A stretch of DNA of 64,000 nt from Bacteroidales bacterium. GTDB taxonomy: Bacteria; Bacteroidota; Bacteroidia; Bacteroidales; JAGOPY01. The translations under genes and the position numbers were made by a program. Of this stretch, positions 1 to 10,582 are shown piece by piece (within the stretch, counting starts at the first letter, position 1; each line of letters opens with the position of its first letter). Where the stretch lies: positions 83,892 to 147,891 of the forward strand of contig JAGOPY010000001.1 in the NCBI GenBank assembly GCA_017991835.1, read 5' to 3'. Under the pieces are notes generated by a model that saw nothing but the letters and a program-made list of their open reading frames with translations, searched no databases and was not told where the DNA came from.

Positions 1-48
1 CACCAAAATACAGGATTGTGGATTGAAAAACCATTTTAAGATCCCTGT

Positions 49-2049
49 ATGAGACGTAAAAAAAAAATAAAATCAAATCAGATCAGCCTGGTTAGGCAGA
101 TATTTGTCTATCTGATCGGAGCAACCATCCTGTCTGTCTTCATAGTCGGCATATTCTGGGTCAGCAGTAAAATTTCAGAGTTCAGGAAGGAAGCCGGGCT
201 GATTCGGGCCTCTTTCTCCGAAAATCAGAAAGTCGCCATCCGTTCCAAGGTTCTCGGTATAAAAGATTACCTCGACTGGATCCATGCTTATCCGACCGAT
301 CCGTTAACCGTTCTGCTGAAGCAACAGGCGGAAGATATCAGCCGCCGTTTCAAGGATTCCCCCGATGCCGTCCCCATTTCGGAATGGATCACACGGGCCG
401 GGATTGATACCCTGTTTTGCCTGCATATTCCTTTTTCCATTTATAACAGAGAAAAAGAAAAGGTTTTTGAGTTCCGGCCCCGTATATTCGGCACGGACAA
501 TATTCCGGCTGAGCCGAAGGCATCCCTCATGGATAAAATATTTAATTCAACCCGGGACCATGGGCACTTCGTTCACTATGTGAATGAAAATGACAGTAGT
601 GAAAGGCCTTCTGCGGTAGCCGGATTCGTTAAGAACAGGACCGCTGGATTTACTGTTGTATCGATGGCCTGCGGTGAAAAACAAATCAACGAGGCGCTAA
701 AAGTCTTTGCCCTCGATACCATCAGCCGGATCCGGTTTTCCGAAAATGAATACATCTTCGTCAATTCGATCGATGGGTATGCATTGGTCACCCATGGAAA
801 ATATAATACGATACCCCGTAAGATTGGCAATTCGGATAATGATGTCTGGATAAAGACCTATGAAATCCAGCGGACGTCGGCGCACCGCCAGGAAGGCGTA
901 TATAATTCCTATTACTGGCCATTGCTGAATTCCAGCGAAACATCGCTCAAAACATCCTATTTCAGTTATTATCCGAAGTGGGGCTGGATTATTGGCACGG
1001 GATATTATGAAAAGGATGTCGAACCCCTGATCGATACCCTGAGAAAGGAACTGATTGCAGACCTTCGCGGAAATATTGCGAGCATAGCCCTGTATATCAT
1101 TTTTGCCACTCTCCTCTGCTATTTCCTGGCACGCTACCTTTCAGGCCAGATATATAAAAACCTGGAAATTTTCAAGGTGTTTTTTGAACGATCCGTTAAA
1201 GCCGATGAACGGATTGATATGTCGCATTTGAAATATAAAGAATTTGTGTTTATAGCCGGGGCGGCCAATACGATGGCCGATCAGCGGTATCAGGCCGAAA
1301 AAGAGATACGGAAACTGAATGAGGAACTGGAAGAAAGGGTCAGGTTGCGGACAGCCCAGCTTGAAACTGCAAACCAGGACCTTGAATCGTTCAGCTATTC
1401 CATTTCGCATGATTTGCGGGCGCCTTTAAGGGCTATAACAGGATTCTCCCATATCCTTTCAACCCGCCATAAATCCGGTTTGAATGAGGAAGGACGAAAA
1501 TACATGGCTTTTATCGGTGAGGCCAGCCAGCGCATGGAGAACCTGATCAACGACCTGCTCGGCTATTCCCGTTTGGTGCGTAAAACACCCGACCTGCAAA
1601 GGGTCTCGTTGAAAGACCTCTGTGAAAGCATCCTGATGATCTTTCATCAGGAGTTGGATAAAGCCGGCGCCCGGATAACCATTCAGGATGACCTGCCTGA
1701 AATTATCAGTGATAAAACTTTGCTTCAGCAGATTTTAACTAATTTAGTGTCAAATGCCATCAAATACCGCAGGGGAAATGTCCCTTTGCAGATTTATTGC
1801 GGTTACAATAAAGAGGGGGCCAGCCATGTACTTTTTGTATCGGACAACGGCATTGGTATCCCTGAAGAATATAAGATGAAAATTTTTGAAGTGTTTCAAC
1901 GCTTGCATAGTGATAATGAGTATCCGGGTACAGGTATAGGACTGGCTTCCGTGAAAAAAGCAGTAGCCCTGCTCAACGGTAAAATCCGGGTTGAATCAGT
2001 TGTAAATGAAGGAAGTACCTTTTATATCAAATTGCCTGAAAATAAATAA
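49..2049 (+). CDS. Cache-domain sensor histidine kinase
   Basis: Membrane sensor kinase of 666 aa. A transmembrane helix lies near residues 16-42, followed by an extracytoplasmic Cache-type sensor to about 335 that ends in the typical GWIIGTGYYEKDVE stretch, then a second helix near 345-368. A coiled coil (KEIRKLNEELEERVRL) leads into HisKA with the phospho-acceptor His at about residue 454 in SYSISHDLRAPL. The ATPase domain shows the N box (LVSNAIKY) and the G boxes DNGIGIP and GTGIGLA. No HAMP domain is obvious. Kinases of this build usually sense small organic ligands and signal to separate receivers. The next gene, 8 bp downstream, is a single-domain receiver and the likely partner. The sensed ligand cannot be read from the sequence. 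Confidence 0.93.
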   Translation: MRRKKKIKSNQISLVRQIFVYLIGATILSVFIVGIFWVSSKISEFRKEAGLIRASFSENQKVAIRSKVLGIKDYLDWIHAYPTDPLTVLLKQQAEDISRRFKDSPDAVPISEWITRAGIDTLFCLHIPFSIYNREKEKVFEFRPRIFGTDNIPAEPKASLMDKIFNSTRDHGHFVHYVNENDSSERPSAVAGFVKNRTAGFTVVSMACGEKQINEALKVFALDTISRIRFSENEYIFVNSIDGYALVTHGKYNTIPRKIGNSDNDVWIKTYEIQRTSAHRQEGVYNSYYWPLLNSSETSLKTSYFSYYPKWGWIIGTGYYEKDVEPLIDTLRKELIADLRGNIASIALYIIFATLLCYFLARYLSGQIYKNLEIFKVFFERSVKADERIDMSHLKYKEFVFIAGAANTMADQRYQAEKEIRKLNEELEERVRLRTAQLETANQDLESFSYSISHDLRAPLRAITGFSHILSTRHKSGLNEEGRKYMAFIGEASQRMENLINDLLGYSRLVRKTPDLQRVSLKDLCESILMIFHQELDKAGARITIQDDLPEIISDKTLLQQILTNLVSNAIKYRRGNVPLQIYCGYNKEGASHVLFVSDNGIGIPEEYKMKIFEVFQRLHSDNEYPGTGIGLASVKKAVALLNGKIRVESVVNEGSTFYIKLPENK

Positions 2050-2057
2050 AATCGGTT

Positions 2058-2501
2058 ATGAACAGATTAGCACAGATTTTATTGGTCGAAGACAACGAAA
2101 TGGATGTGGTCCTTACCCTGGATGCCTTCCGGGAAGCCCGGCTGAAAAACAAAATCATTGTAGCCCGAAATGGAGAAGAGGCATTGGAATATTTATTTGG
2201 AAGAGGTGAATTCTCCGACAGGAAGTCTTTTCCGCTTCCGAACCTGATTCTGTTGGACCTAAAAATGCCAAAAATAGACGGCTTTGAAGTTTTACGTCAG
2301 ATCAAGGCTACACCAAAGCTCAAACGGATCCCGGTGATCATCCTGACTTCTTCAAAAGAGGATGGCGACCGTATCCTTAGCTACGATATCGGTGCCAACA
2401 GTTACCTGGCCAAACCGGTCTCCTTCGATGGTTTTATCGAAGTTGTCAGGAAAATCGACGACTATTGGTTTACCCTTAATATTGAAGCTCCCCCGGGCTG
2501 A
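2058..2501 (+). CDS. Single-domain response regulator (Rcp1-like)
   Basis: Stand-alone receiver of 147 aa, no output domain. The acidic pair is in LLVEDNEMD, the phospho-Asp is about residue 67 in LILLDLKMPK, the switch Thr/Ser is in ILTSSKEDGD and the conserved Lys is in LAKPVSF. The long loop before the Asp (EYLFGRGEF...) is typical of the Rcp1-like group that partners phytochrome-type and other HisKA kinases. It starts 8 bp after the Cache kinase, so it is probably that kinase's direct phosphate acceptor and may act as a relay to other proteins in this cluster. Partner assignment is inference from position. Confidence 0.9.
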   Translation: MNRLAQILLVEDNEMDVVLTLDAFREARLKNKIIVARNGEEALEYLFGRGEFSDRKSFPLPNLILLDLKMPKIDGFEVLRQIKATPKLKRIPVIILTSSKEDGDRILSYDIGANSYLAKPVSFDGFIEVVRKIDDYWFTLNIEAPPG

Positions 2502-2530
2502 CAGATTATTCACTGATTAATCCCTTAAAA

Positions 2531-3445
2531 ATGGAAACACAAGTCAGAATCCTACACATCGACGACAACCTGCACGACAGGCAACTGGTTCTCGACGCCT
2601 TTGGCGAATTATCGGAACAGTTTCATATAATTGAGGCCGATAGCAGGGAAAAATTTGAAAACTATCTGAAACACGAATCCTTTGACCTGGTTCTCAGCGA
2701 TTTTAATATCCTGGGATTCGATGGATTCAAAGTTCTGGAAATTGTAAAAGAAAAAAATCCGGATATTCCTGTCATTATTGTGACTGGAACCGGTTCAGAA
2801 GAAATTGCGGTTCAGGCCATGAAAATGGGCGCCGACGATTATGTGATCAAAACGGCCAGCCATATCCGAAACCTGTTGCCCACCGTCAGGAACGTACTGG
2901 AAAAAAGAAGAATTCAGCGGGAGCATAAAGCTGTTATTGAAGAATTAAGAGAAAGTGAGGAAAGATTCAGGCTTTTGTTTGAAAACAGCATGGATGCCGT
3001 ATTGCTGACCTGCCCCGATGGCAGGACGCTGAAAGCCAACCCGGCAGCTTGTCGTATGTTCGGTTGGTCTGAAAAGGAAATGACGGAAAAAGGCAGAAAT
3101 TTGATCATGGACACATCGGATCCGCGGCTGGAACCGGCTGTTAAACAAAGAAATGAAACGGGCTGGTTTTACGGGGAACTGACCGGCATCCGGAAAGACG
3201 GTACCAAAATCCCTGTCGAACTCTCCAGCGCTATTTTTAACGATAAAAACGGGAACCTGAACAGCAGTGTTATCATTCGCGATATTTCCGAACGAAAAGC
3301 GGCCGAGGAGGCCATGCAGAAAAAGATCAGCCAGCTCGAGCACTTCCATCAACTAACCGTCGGAAGGGAGCTGGCCATGATAGAGCTGAAAAAAGAGGTC
3401 AACGAATTGTTGAGGCAACTGGGGAAACCGGAAAAATATACCTGA
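2531..3445 (+). CDS. Response regulator with REC-PAS architecture
   Basis: Protein of 304 aa: receiver at about residues 6-125 with phospho-Asp near residue 57 (LVLSDFNILGF), Thr in IIVTGTGS and Lys in YVIKTAS, then a short helix and a PAS domain at about 140-255 (RFRLLFENSMDAVLL ... IIRDISERKAAEE), ending in a coiled coil. There is no kinase or DNA-binding domain. In related systems such proteins act as phosphorylation-dependent scaffolds or were once the N-terminal part of a kinase. The gene is complete, with its own start and stop, and the next gene follows after 12 bp. The output is unknown. Confidence 0.85.
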   Translation: METQVRILHIDDNLHDRQLVLDAFGELSEQFHIIEADSREKFENYLKHESFDLVLSDFNILGFDGFKVLEIVKEKNPDIPVIIVTGTGSEEIAVQAMKMGADDYVIKTASHIRNLLPTVRNVLEKRRIQREHKAVIEELRESEERFRLLFENSMDAVLLTCPDGRTLKANPAACRMFGWSEKEMTEKGRNLIMDTSDPRLEPAVKQRNETGWFYGELTGIRKDGTKIPVELSSAIFNDKNGNLNSSVIIRDISERKAAEEAMQKKISQLEHFHQLTVGRELAMIELKKEVNELLRQLGKPEKYT

Positions 3446-3457
3446 AACATACACAGG

Positions 3458-4282
3458 ATGAACAGCAGAATCCCAGCGGCACTGAAGGATATTATGGCCG
3501 ATGTCATTTATACTTATGACGAATCATTTCTCATGAACATCATGACTATGCGAATAGAATTCACCCAATGCAACAGCGTGCCGGAATACGTTGATCTCAT
3601 GATGAATGACGAAGAAGAGCAAAAGATCTTCAGGTCGTCGCTCACGGTGAATTATACCGACTTCTTCCGTAATCCGGTGGCTTTTGCCTACCTCAAATCG
3701 ATCATCCTGCCTCATCTGATCCTGGATAAAATCAATCATAATAAAAAGTTGATCAGGATCTGGGCGGCGGGTTGCTCTACCGGCCAGGAAGCCTATAGCC
3801 TGGCTTTCCTCCTTTCCGATCTGGAACCTGTTATTTCCCGGCCATTCTCCTGGATGATCTTTGCCACCGACAACCAGCCGGAAAATCTACGAAAGGCTGA
3901 AGCAGCTTTGTATTCCGATGATGAGTTGGAAAATCTGACCCGGAGACATGTCCGGAAATATTTTACGACGGAGAAATCTGATCACCGCGTCATTCGAAAA
4001 ATCAACGAACGGATCAATTTCTCCCATTTCGACCTTCTGAGTGGCTCATCCCCGACGCCAGCATCCGCCATTTTTGGAAATTTCGACATCATTCTCTGCG
4101 CCAACCTGATGATGTACTACAGCGCGGTGATCCGGAACCGGATCCAGCACACGCTGTTCAATGCACTTGACGATAATGGCTACCTCATCATTGGTGAATC
4201 TGAACACGACAGGATAATTAATGATTCATTTCAGGAGGTTTATCCTCAATCTTTCATCTTCCGGAAAATCCAAAAATTATGA
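3458..4282 (+). CDS. CheR-type protein-glutamate methyltransferase
   Basis: SAM-dependent methyltransferase of 274 aa resembling CheR, which methylates glutamates of chemoreceptors. It has the helical N-terminal domain with the FFRNP stretch (residues about 63-72), the SAM site RIWAAGCSTGQEAYSLA (about 103-120) and a C-terminal FDIILCANLMMYY, where classical CheR has CRNVLIYF; the Arg-to-Ala change in that motif is notable. No chemoreceptor, CheW, CheA or CheB lies in the window, so its substrate may be one of the neighbouring kinases rather than a chemotaxis receptor; that is inference. Its TGA overlaps the ATG of the hybrid kinase (ATGA), indicating translational coupling. Confidence 0.85.
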   Translation: MNSRIPAALKDIMADVIYTYDESFLMNIMTMRIEFTQCNSVPEYVDLMMNDEEEQKIFRSSLTVNYTDFFRNPVAFAYLKSIILPHLILDKINHNKKLIRIWAAGCSTGQEAYSLAFLLSDLEPVISRPFSWMIFATDNQPENLRKAEAALYSDDELENLTRRHVRKYFTTEKSDHRVIRKINERINFSHFDLLSGSSPTPASAIFGNFDIILCANLMMYYSAVIRNRIQHTLFNALDDNGYLIIGESEHDRIINDSFQEVYPQSFIFRKIQKL

Positions 4283-6855
4283 ACCTGAGGAATATAAAAA
4301 TCAGAATACTACTCATCGCCGGCCTCGGCCTCATGCTGCTGATGGCTTTTATTACAGGAATTATCGCCTATAACCAGTCCAGGCTGATCCATAAACAGAC
4401 CGAACTGATCTATAATCATCCTCTGCAGGTCAGGCGTGCCATCGGCCATTTGACTACCGATATTGTTTCCATTCAAAGGGATGTCAGGAACCTGATGCTC
4501 TTCGATGACCATGATGTTGTGAGCGAAAACCTTATTCAAATCATGCATGCCCGCGAAGACGCAGCCAAACAAATCGAGATCCTGGAATTGCATTACCTGG
4601 GGCCAGAATCCGATGTCGATTCGTTGAAAGAGGCTTTCTCAAGGTGGAATGCCACCCGCGATGAAAAAATCGGTATCATCCTGAACACCGATTCCGGCCG
4701 GACACAAAACAGTCTCCAGGTCTTGAATGCGCTTAATCGTGATGTTGGTGTTGTGTTTCATTTTATAGGCGACATCGATACTTTTGCGAAAAACAAAGCG
4801 GATCAATTGTATGAAGACTCACAAATCCTCAGCAGAAAGTTGAACATCAGGCTGATCATCGTCATCATCATCTCTATGCTCGTTTCTATCATCATTTTTA
4901 ATGTCCTGATAAAAAATATCCGCCTTCCTCTCGATGAGCTCGGCTCGGCAACTCAACTATTCCGCGAAGGAAATTACCGGATCCGAAGCCAATATCTTAG
5001 CAGTAATGAATTCGGAATGCTTTCCGGAGCTTTCAATGATTTGGCGGAAAATCTCGAATCAATCCTTTCGCTTAATAATAAATCAGAACAGATTGAACGG
5101 CTGATGCTGGCAGAGAATGATCCGGGATTGTTCTTCAGAAAGGTCCTGACCCGCCTGTGTGAATTAACGGGAGCACAAATAGCCACGGTATACCTGTTTA
5201 ACCATCAATCGCAGACTTTTGACCTGCTTGAGTCGATCGGCCTGGAGAAACCGGCCAGGAAAACATTCCCGGCAGAGGCGCTGGAAGGCGATATAGGCCT
5301 GGCTGTAACCACTCGTAAAGTTCAGCATATCACCCACATACCTGGCGACACGCCGATGCGTTTTCCGGCAGCCGGCGGTATGATCACACCCCGCGAAATT
5401 ATTACCGCGCCGGTTGCTGTCGGCGATGATGTCATTGCCGTCATCTCTTTGGCGACGATAAAAAACTTCAGTAAACAGGATTCGGAGCTGGTGAAGGAAA
5501 TACTGGCCGCCTTGAGCGCCAGGATCGAAGGTATATTGTCTTACCAGAAAGTCCGGGAGCTGTCGGCTAAACTCGAAATCCAGAACCAGGAACTGGAGAT
5601 GCAAAAAAATGAACTGATTACACAGTCGACTATTCTCGGACGGCAAAATACCGAACTGGAGACACAAAAACAGCACCTGGCCGAAGCCAGCCGGCTCAAA
5701 ACGAATTTCCTGTCGAATATGAGCCACGAGCTTCGAACTCCCCTCAATTCGGTCATCGCCCTTACGGGGGTTTTAAACCGCAGGCTCGAAGGTAAGATCC
5801 CTGCCGAAGAGCATAGCTACCTGGAAGTCATTGAACGAAACGGGAAAAACCTCCTGGCCCTGATCAACGATATCCTGGATATTTCCCGGATCGAATCGGG
5901 AAGGGTGGAAATGGAATGTACCGATTTTAACCTGACGGAACTGATCTCCGGTATCGTAAACATGATCGCTCCGCAAGCCTCTCAGAAAAATATCACCATC
6001 GATTTTGCCCCCGAAAAAGAATCGATGGTCATTCACAGCGATGCCGGGAAGATCTACCACATCCTGCAGAATATTATCGGCAATGCCGTAAAGTTCACCG
6101 ACAAAGGAGGTGTGCAAATAAGCACAAGACACCTGGATGATAAAATCGGCATAACTATAAAAGATACCGGGATTGGCATCGCCGAAGAGCACCTGCCCTA
6201 TATTTTCGATGAGTTCAGGCAGGGCGACAGCAGCACATCGAAACGATACGGCGGTACGGGATTGGGATTGGCGCTGGCCAAAAAATATGCCGACCTGATC
6301 AATGGAAAAATAAATGTTCAGAGCCAGGTGGGAAAAGGATCCGATTTTACACTGTCAATACCCGTACATTTATCAACCGGAGAGGAATCAGGACCGTTCG
6401 ATTATTCGGCAGGTAATCCATATCATTTGAAAAAAACGGCAGGCACACCTGACTCACCTGAACTGGCCGGATCCATAATGTTGATTGAAGACAGCGAGCC
6501 GGCCATCATCCAGATTCAGGATGTGCTAAGCCAGCAGGGATTCAATGTGATTGTGGCACGAGATGGAGATGAGGCCCTGGAAAGGATGAACTCTTTTAAG
6601 CCTGATGCAATAATACTCGACCTGATGATGCCCGGTAAAAGTGGCTTTGATGTGCTCCAGGCTGTTCGGGAATCGGAAAAAACGGCATACGTGCCGGTTT
6701 TGATCCTGACGGCTAAGATAGTAACAAAGGAAGAACTGGGATTCCTGAAGAAAAACAATATCCATCAGCTGATCCGGAAAGGAGATATTGACTTGCAAAG
6801 CCTTGTCAGTCATGTCCGGTCGATGATTAAACCATCCCGGGAAAAGCTTTACTAA
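4279..6855 (+). CDS. Hybrid sensor histidine kinase (4-helix sensor, HAMP, GAF, HisKA, HATPase, REC)
   Basis: Hybrid kinase of 858 aa. Transmembrane helix 1 is at about residues 7-28, then a helical periplasmic region of about 160 aa resembling four-helix-bundle receptor sensors, transmembrane helix 2 at about 190-213, HAMP (LPLDELGSATQLF...) to about 265, GAF at about 275-415, and a coiled coil. HisKA has the phospho-His at about residue 483 in SNMSHELRTPLNS; the ATPase domain has NIIGNAVKF, DTGIGI and GGTGLGLAL. The C-terminal receiver has phospho-Asp about residue 781 (IILDLMMPG). The four-helix sensor and HAMP make this the most receptor-like protein next to the CheR gene it overlaps by 4 bp, and hence a candidate methylation substrate (inference). 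Confidence 0.92.
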   Translation: MNLRNIKIRILLIAGLGLMLLMAFITGIIAYNQSRLIHKQTELIYNHPLQVRRAIGHLTTDIVSIQRDVRNLMLFDDHDVVSENLIQIMHAREDAAKQIEILELHYLGPESDVDSLKEAFSRWNATRDEKIGIILNTDSGRTQNSLQVLNALNRDVGVVFHFIGDIDTFAKNKADQLYEDSQILSRKLNIRLIIVIIISMLVSIIIFNVLIKNIRLPLDELGSATQLFREGNYRIRSQYLSSNEFGMLSGAFNDLAENLESILSLNNKSEQIERLMLAENDPGLFFRKVLTRLCELTGAQIATVYLFNHQSQTFDLLESIGLEKPARKTFPAEALEGDIGLAVTTRKVQHITHIPGDTPMRFPAAGGMITPREIITAPVAVGDDVIAVISLATIKNFSKQDSELVKEILAALSARIEGILSYQKVRELSAKLEIQNQELEMQKNELITQSTILGRQNTELETQKQHLAEASRLKTNFLSNMSHELRTPLNSVIALTGVLNRRLEGKIPAEEHSYLEVIERNGKNLLALINDILDISRIESGRVEMECTDFNLTELISGIVNMIAPQASQKNITIDFAPEKESMVIHSDAGKIYHILQNIIGNAVKFTDKGGVQISTRHLDDKIGITIKDTGIGIAEEHLPYIFDEFRQGDSSTSKRYGGTGLGLALAKKYADLINGKINVQSQVGKGSDFTLSIPVHLSTGEESGPFDYSAGNPYHLKKTAGTPDSPELAGSIMLIEDSEPAIIQIQDVLSQQGFNVIVARDGDEALERMNSFKPDAIILDLMMPGKSGFDVLQAVRESEKTAYVPVLILTAKIVTKEELGFLKKNNIHQLIRKGDIDLQSLVSHVRSMIKPSREKLY

Positions 6856-6872
6856 CAATGTAAGAAGCCTCT

Positions 6873-8876
6873 ATGGGGAATGAGAAAATAAAAATACTGG
6901 CCATCGACGACCATCCCGATAACCTCCTCATCCTGAAAGCGATGATCCGGGATGCGTTTCCGAATGCCGTTACGATGACCGCGCTCAGCGGGAGATCAGG
7001 CATTGAACTTGCCGTGATGGAAGACCCCGATATTGTTTTGCTTGATGTGGTAATGCCCGAAATGGATGGTTTTGAGGTCTGTAAAAAATTAAAGTCAGAC
7101 AACCGCACCCGGGAAATACCCGTCGTTTTTATTACAGCTCAAAAAGGGGATAAAGAGAACCGTATCCGGGCCATGGAGGTAGGCGCCGATGCCTTCCTGG
7201 CCAAGCCGGTCGACGAAAATGAGCTCATTGCCCAGATCAGGGCCATGGTCAGGATCAAACAGGCCAATATCGAAAGAAGGACCGAAAAAGAGCGGCTGGC
7301 CCGGCTTGTGGAAGAGCAAACCGTTGAACAGCGGAGAACCTACATCGCCACGCTCAACCTCCTGGAAGATCTCAACCGGGAAAACGAGGCCAGGAAAAAG
7401 AACGAAATGGCGCTCAAAAGCAGCGAAGCCAGCCTGGCCGATATTTTTCAAACGGTGACCGAGGGCATCGCCTATACCACGCTGACCGGTGAGGTTCTTT
7501 CGGTTAATTCCTCACTGGTAAGGATCCTGGGAATACCCGCGGAGAGAATCATCGGAAAAAATATTCTTGTTGTTGCCAGAGAACTTCTGAATTTCAACAA
7601 CCTGCGCCAGGTCGCGCCTATCCTGAAGAAAATCATCACCGGAAAACCGGTTGGCACCTTCCAGGTTGAATACCAGGAAAAGATCCTCGAGATCACGGCC
7701 AGCATCAACAAGCAGTCGAGCCGGATGACGGGTGTGATCCGGGATATCACCCAGCGAAAACGCGATGAGGAGGCCCTGGTGCGAAGCGAAAAACGGTTCC
7801 GCTCACTGGTCGAAAATGCTTTCGATGGGATTTACCTGACCAATGGAAAGTATTTCTATTTTGTCAATGAAAAATATTGCGAGATAACCGGATATTCAGA
7901 ACAGGAACTGACTTCACCCGGTTTCGACTTTAAGGTGACCCTCACAGACGAAAGCCAAAAACTGATCCAGGAGCGAAACAGGCTAAGAAGCCAGAATAAG
8001 ACCATTGCTGATACGTATGAAATGAGTATTCTGGCCAAAGACGGTACGTTAAAAATAGTAGAGGTCTCCACCGTGAACCTCGGGCATAGTAAAGAACTGA
8101 ATGTGATGGGCATTGTGCGCGATATTACGGAGCGAAAGAATATGGAAACCCAGGCGATCCAGTCGGAGCGGCTGTCGGCACTTGGAGAAATGTCGGCCGG
8201 GATGGCCCACGAGATCAACCAGCCGCTCAACACCCTGTCGATCCTTTTCGACAACCTCATGCTGGAAGCCAAAACCAACGGATCGGTCAGCATAGAATAC
8301 CTGCAGAAAAAGTCAGAAAAGATATTCGACAATATTGTCAGAATGAGAAACCTGATCGACCATGTCAGGGATTTCTCCCGCAGCCAGGACGGGTACATCC
8401 TGAACCTGTTCCATATCAATAACAGCATCCGAAACGCGCTGACGATGGTGTCGGAACAGTTCAGGATCAGGGGAATAGAACTTATTTTGCAACTCGATGA
8501 TACCCTTCCCCAGATAAAGGGCAACATTTACAAATTCGAACAGGTGATGCTGAACCTGATCAGCAATGCCCGCGATGCGGTGATGGATAAAAAATCCCTG
8601 GCCGGCAAAGATTATTCTATGTCGGTATCGATAAAGACCAGCCACGACAGGCAAAATATTTATGTAGTGGTTGAAGACAATGGAGTGGGCATAAAAAAAG
8701 ATATTATCGATAAAATCATGCAACCCTTCTTTACAACCAAAGATCCCGGTAAAGGGACCGGGCTGGGATTATCAATTTCCTACGGGATCATTAAAGAACT
8801 GGATGGAAAAATAGAACTGGCCAGCGAGCCGATGAAATGGACCCGGGTGACTGTTACCATTCCCATAAAGAAATGA
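6873..8876 (+). CDS. REC-PAS-PAS histidine kinase (NtrB-like)
   Basis: Soluble kinase of 667 aa with an N-terminal receiver (phospho-Asp about residue 58, [13 protein letters not shown]), a coiled coil, two PAS domains (about 185-290 and 305-420), then HisKA with the His at about residue 446 in [16 protein letters not shown] and an ATPase domain with [16 protein letters not shown] and GTGLGLSI. The AHEINQPL form is typical of NtrB-like kinases that control sigma-54 activators, and an NtrC-type regulator starts 39 bp downstream. It can itself receive phosphate through its receiver, so it may integrate output of the two upstream kinases. It has no membrane segment. Confidence 0.92.
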   Translation: MGNEKIKILAIDDHPDNLLILKAMIRDAFPNAVTMTALSGRSGIELAVMEDPDIVLLDVVMPEMDGFEVCKKLKSDNRTREIPVVFITAQKGDKENRIRAMEVGADAFLAKPVDENELIAQIRAMVRIKQANIERRTEKERLARLVEEQTVEQRRTYIATLNLLEDLNRENEARKKNEMALKSSEASLADIFQTVTEGIAYTTLTGEVLSVNSSLVRILGIPAERIIGKNILVVARELLNFNNLRQVAPILKKIITGKPVGTFQVEYQEKILEITASINKQSSRMTGVIRDITQRKRDEEALVRSEKRFRSLVENAFDGIYLTNGKYFYFVNEKYCEITGYSEQELTSPGFDFKVTLTDESQKLIQERNRLRSQNKTIADTYEMSILAKDGTLKIVEVSTVNLGHSKELNVMGIVRDITERKNMETQAIQSERLSALGEMSAGMAHEINQPLNTLSILFDNLMLEAKTNGSVSIEYLQKKSEKIFDNIVRMRNLIDHVRDFSRSQDGYILNLFHINNSIRNALTMVSEQFRIRGIELILQLDDTLPQIKGNIYKFEQVMLNLISNARDAVMDKKSLAGKDYSMSVSIKTSHDRQNIYVVVEDNGVGIKKDIIDKIMQPFFTTKDPGKGTGLGLSISYGIIKELDGKIELASEPMKWTRVTVTIPIKK

Positions 8877-8915
8877 TTAAGGATTCAAAATAATAACCGG
8901 TAAAAACGATATCCT

Positions 8916-10346
8916 ATGACCCCCGTCCGAGACTCAGAAAAATTGCCCGACAACCTGAAGGATCTCACCGATAAGATCCGGGTGCTGATCATTGACGACG
9001 AAAAAAGCTTCACAGAGGAACTCAGCGAGTTCCTCAACAAATCGGGCTACTACTGCCTGGAAGCCAATACCGGCGGCGAAGGGCTTTATATGCTTAAAAA
9101 GCACGAATTCGACCTGCTGGTGCTGGATGTGATGCTGCCCGGCATGAGCGGGCTGGATATCCTCAAAGAGGTAAAAGAGATCTATCCCAGCCTCGAGGTA
9201 ATCGTTGTCTCCGGTCACGGAGATATGGATACCGTGCTGCAGGCCATGCGCCTGGGAGCGCTCGACTACCTGCGCAAACCTTTCCGGCATACCGATATCC
9301 AGATCGCCATTGAACGCACCCAGAAGTTTCTGCAGCTTAACCGGAAACTGAAAAACATGGAGGAGCGCCATTCACTCATCTCCAAAACAATGGAGGATAA
9401 GATCGACCGCCACTTCATCGGGAAAAGCCACCAGATCCGGGAGGTCTTCGAAAAAGCCGTCACCGCCGCCCGGTACCCCGATGCCAATGTGCTGATCACC
9501 GGCGAAAGCGGCACCGGGAAGGAAAATATCGCCCGGATCATCCACTATTCCAGCGACCGGAAAGACCATACTTTTTTTGCCGTCAACAGCAGCGCCATCA
9601 CCGACTCACTGCTGGAAAGCGAATTCTTCGGCCATAAAAAGGGCTCCTTTACCGGCGCCATCAACGATAAAATGGGCTACTTTGAAGTGTGCCACGAAGG
9701 GACGCTTTTCCTCGATGAAATTGCCGACATGCCGCTGAACCTGCAGGCCAAACTCCTGCGGGCCGCAGAAGAGAAAGTCATTACCCGTATCGGCGATACC
9801 AAACCGATCCAGACCAATTTCCGGATCATCTCGGCGACAAACCACGACATCAACGAGATGGTCAGGGAGAAAAAATTCCGGCTCGACCTGCTCCATCGGC
9901 TCAATACCGTTCATATCCACATCCCGCCGCTGAGGGAAAGAAGGGAAGACATCAAACCCCTGCTGATGCACTTTGCCCAGGAATACGCGGTGAGGTTCAA
10001 TAAACCCGATTTTAAAATCACCAGAGAGGTGATCGATGCCCTGATGAAGTACGACTTCCCCGGTAATGTCAGAGAGCTGAAAAACATGACCGAACGGGCC
10101 TTCATCCTTTGCCGGGGGAATGAGTTCACCAGCTATGATTTCCCCGTAAGTACCCAGCCAATGGTCGCTGAAAACACATCCGGAACTTTCAACATGAAGA
10201 ACCTGGAGCAGGAGTTGGTCAGAGACGCGCTGAAGCACTGCAATTACAACCAGAAGGCAGCCGCCAACATGCTTGGCATCACCCGCGATGCCCTCATCCG
10301 TAAAATGAAAAAATACAATATCACGATCAATAAATCGGATACCTGA
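8916..10346 (+). CDS. NtrC-family sigma-54-dependent response regulator
   Basis: Transcriptional activator of 476 aa: receiver (phospho-Asp about residue 71, LLVLDVMLPGMSG), AAA+ domain with Walker A GESGTGKE, Walker B GTLFLDEIADM and arginine-finger region, then a Fis-type HTH (YNQKAAANMLGITRDAL). The sigma-54 contact loop reads GSFTGA instead of the usual GAFTGA, a substitution seen in other working members of the family. As the last gene of the cluster it is the likely transcriptional output of the NtrB-like kinase. Target promoters were not identified. A weak hairpin follows the stop codon. Confidence 0.94.
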   Translation: MTPVRDSEKLPDNLKDLTDKIRVLIIDDEKSFTEELSEFLNKSGYYCLEANTGGEGLYMLKKHEFDLLVLDVMLPGMSGLDILKEVKEIYPSLEVIVVSGHGDMDTVLQAMRLGALDYLRKPFRHTDIQIAIERTQKFLQLNRKLKNMEERHSLISKTMEDKIDRHFIGKSHQIREVFEKAVTAARYPDANVLITGESGTGKENIARIIHYSSDRKDHTFFAVNSSAITDSLLESEFFGHKKGSFTGAINDKMGYFEVCHEGTLFLDEIADMPLNLQAKLLRAAEEKVITRIGDTKPIQTNFRIISATNHDINEMVREKKFRLDLLHRLNTVHIHIPPLRERREDIKPLLMHFAQEYAVRFNKPDFKITREVIDALMKYDFPGNVRELKNMTERAFILCRGNEFTSYDFPVSTQPMVAENTSGTFNMKNLEQELVRDALKHCNYNQKAAANMLGITRDALIRKMKKYNITINKSDT

Positions 10347-10358
10347 CCAAACCGGATT

Positions 10359-10383
10359 GCGCACACCTGTGCGATTATTTTTT
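10359..10383 (+). terminator. Possible weak intrinsic terminator after the signalling cluster
   Basis: GCGCAC and GTGCG can pair around a 4-nt loop 13 bp after the NtrC-type stop codon and are followed by ATTATTTTTTC. The stem is only 5-6 bp, so this is a tentative call. The next 200 bp are AT-rich and hold no gene. Confidence 0.35.
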
Positions 10384-10582
10384 CGGGCTTCCTATTATTC
10401 TCTTATTATATTCATAATATTCATATGTCTGAATGTTTTTTTATGATTCGTAATCCTCTCATTATGTTTAAATTAAAAAATATTTTATCAAAAAAATGAA
10501 TTGTCCGGCTTCTTAGGTATGGGGTTTGCAAATGGGCGGCCAGTGTTTAACTCAAAATACAAACAACAAAGATCCCATCCCA

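Noticed and set aside
2006..2209. Overlapping ORF across the end of the first kinase and the Rcp1-like gene
   Set aside because: Frame-shifted shadow of the response regulator.
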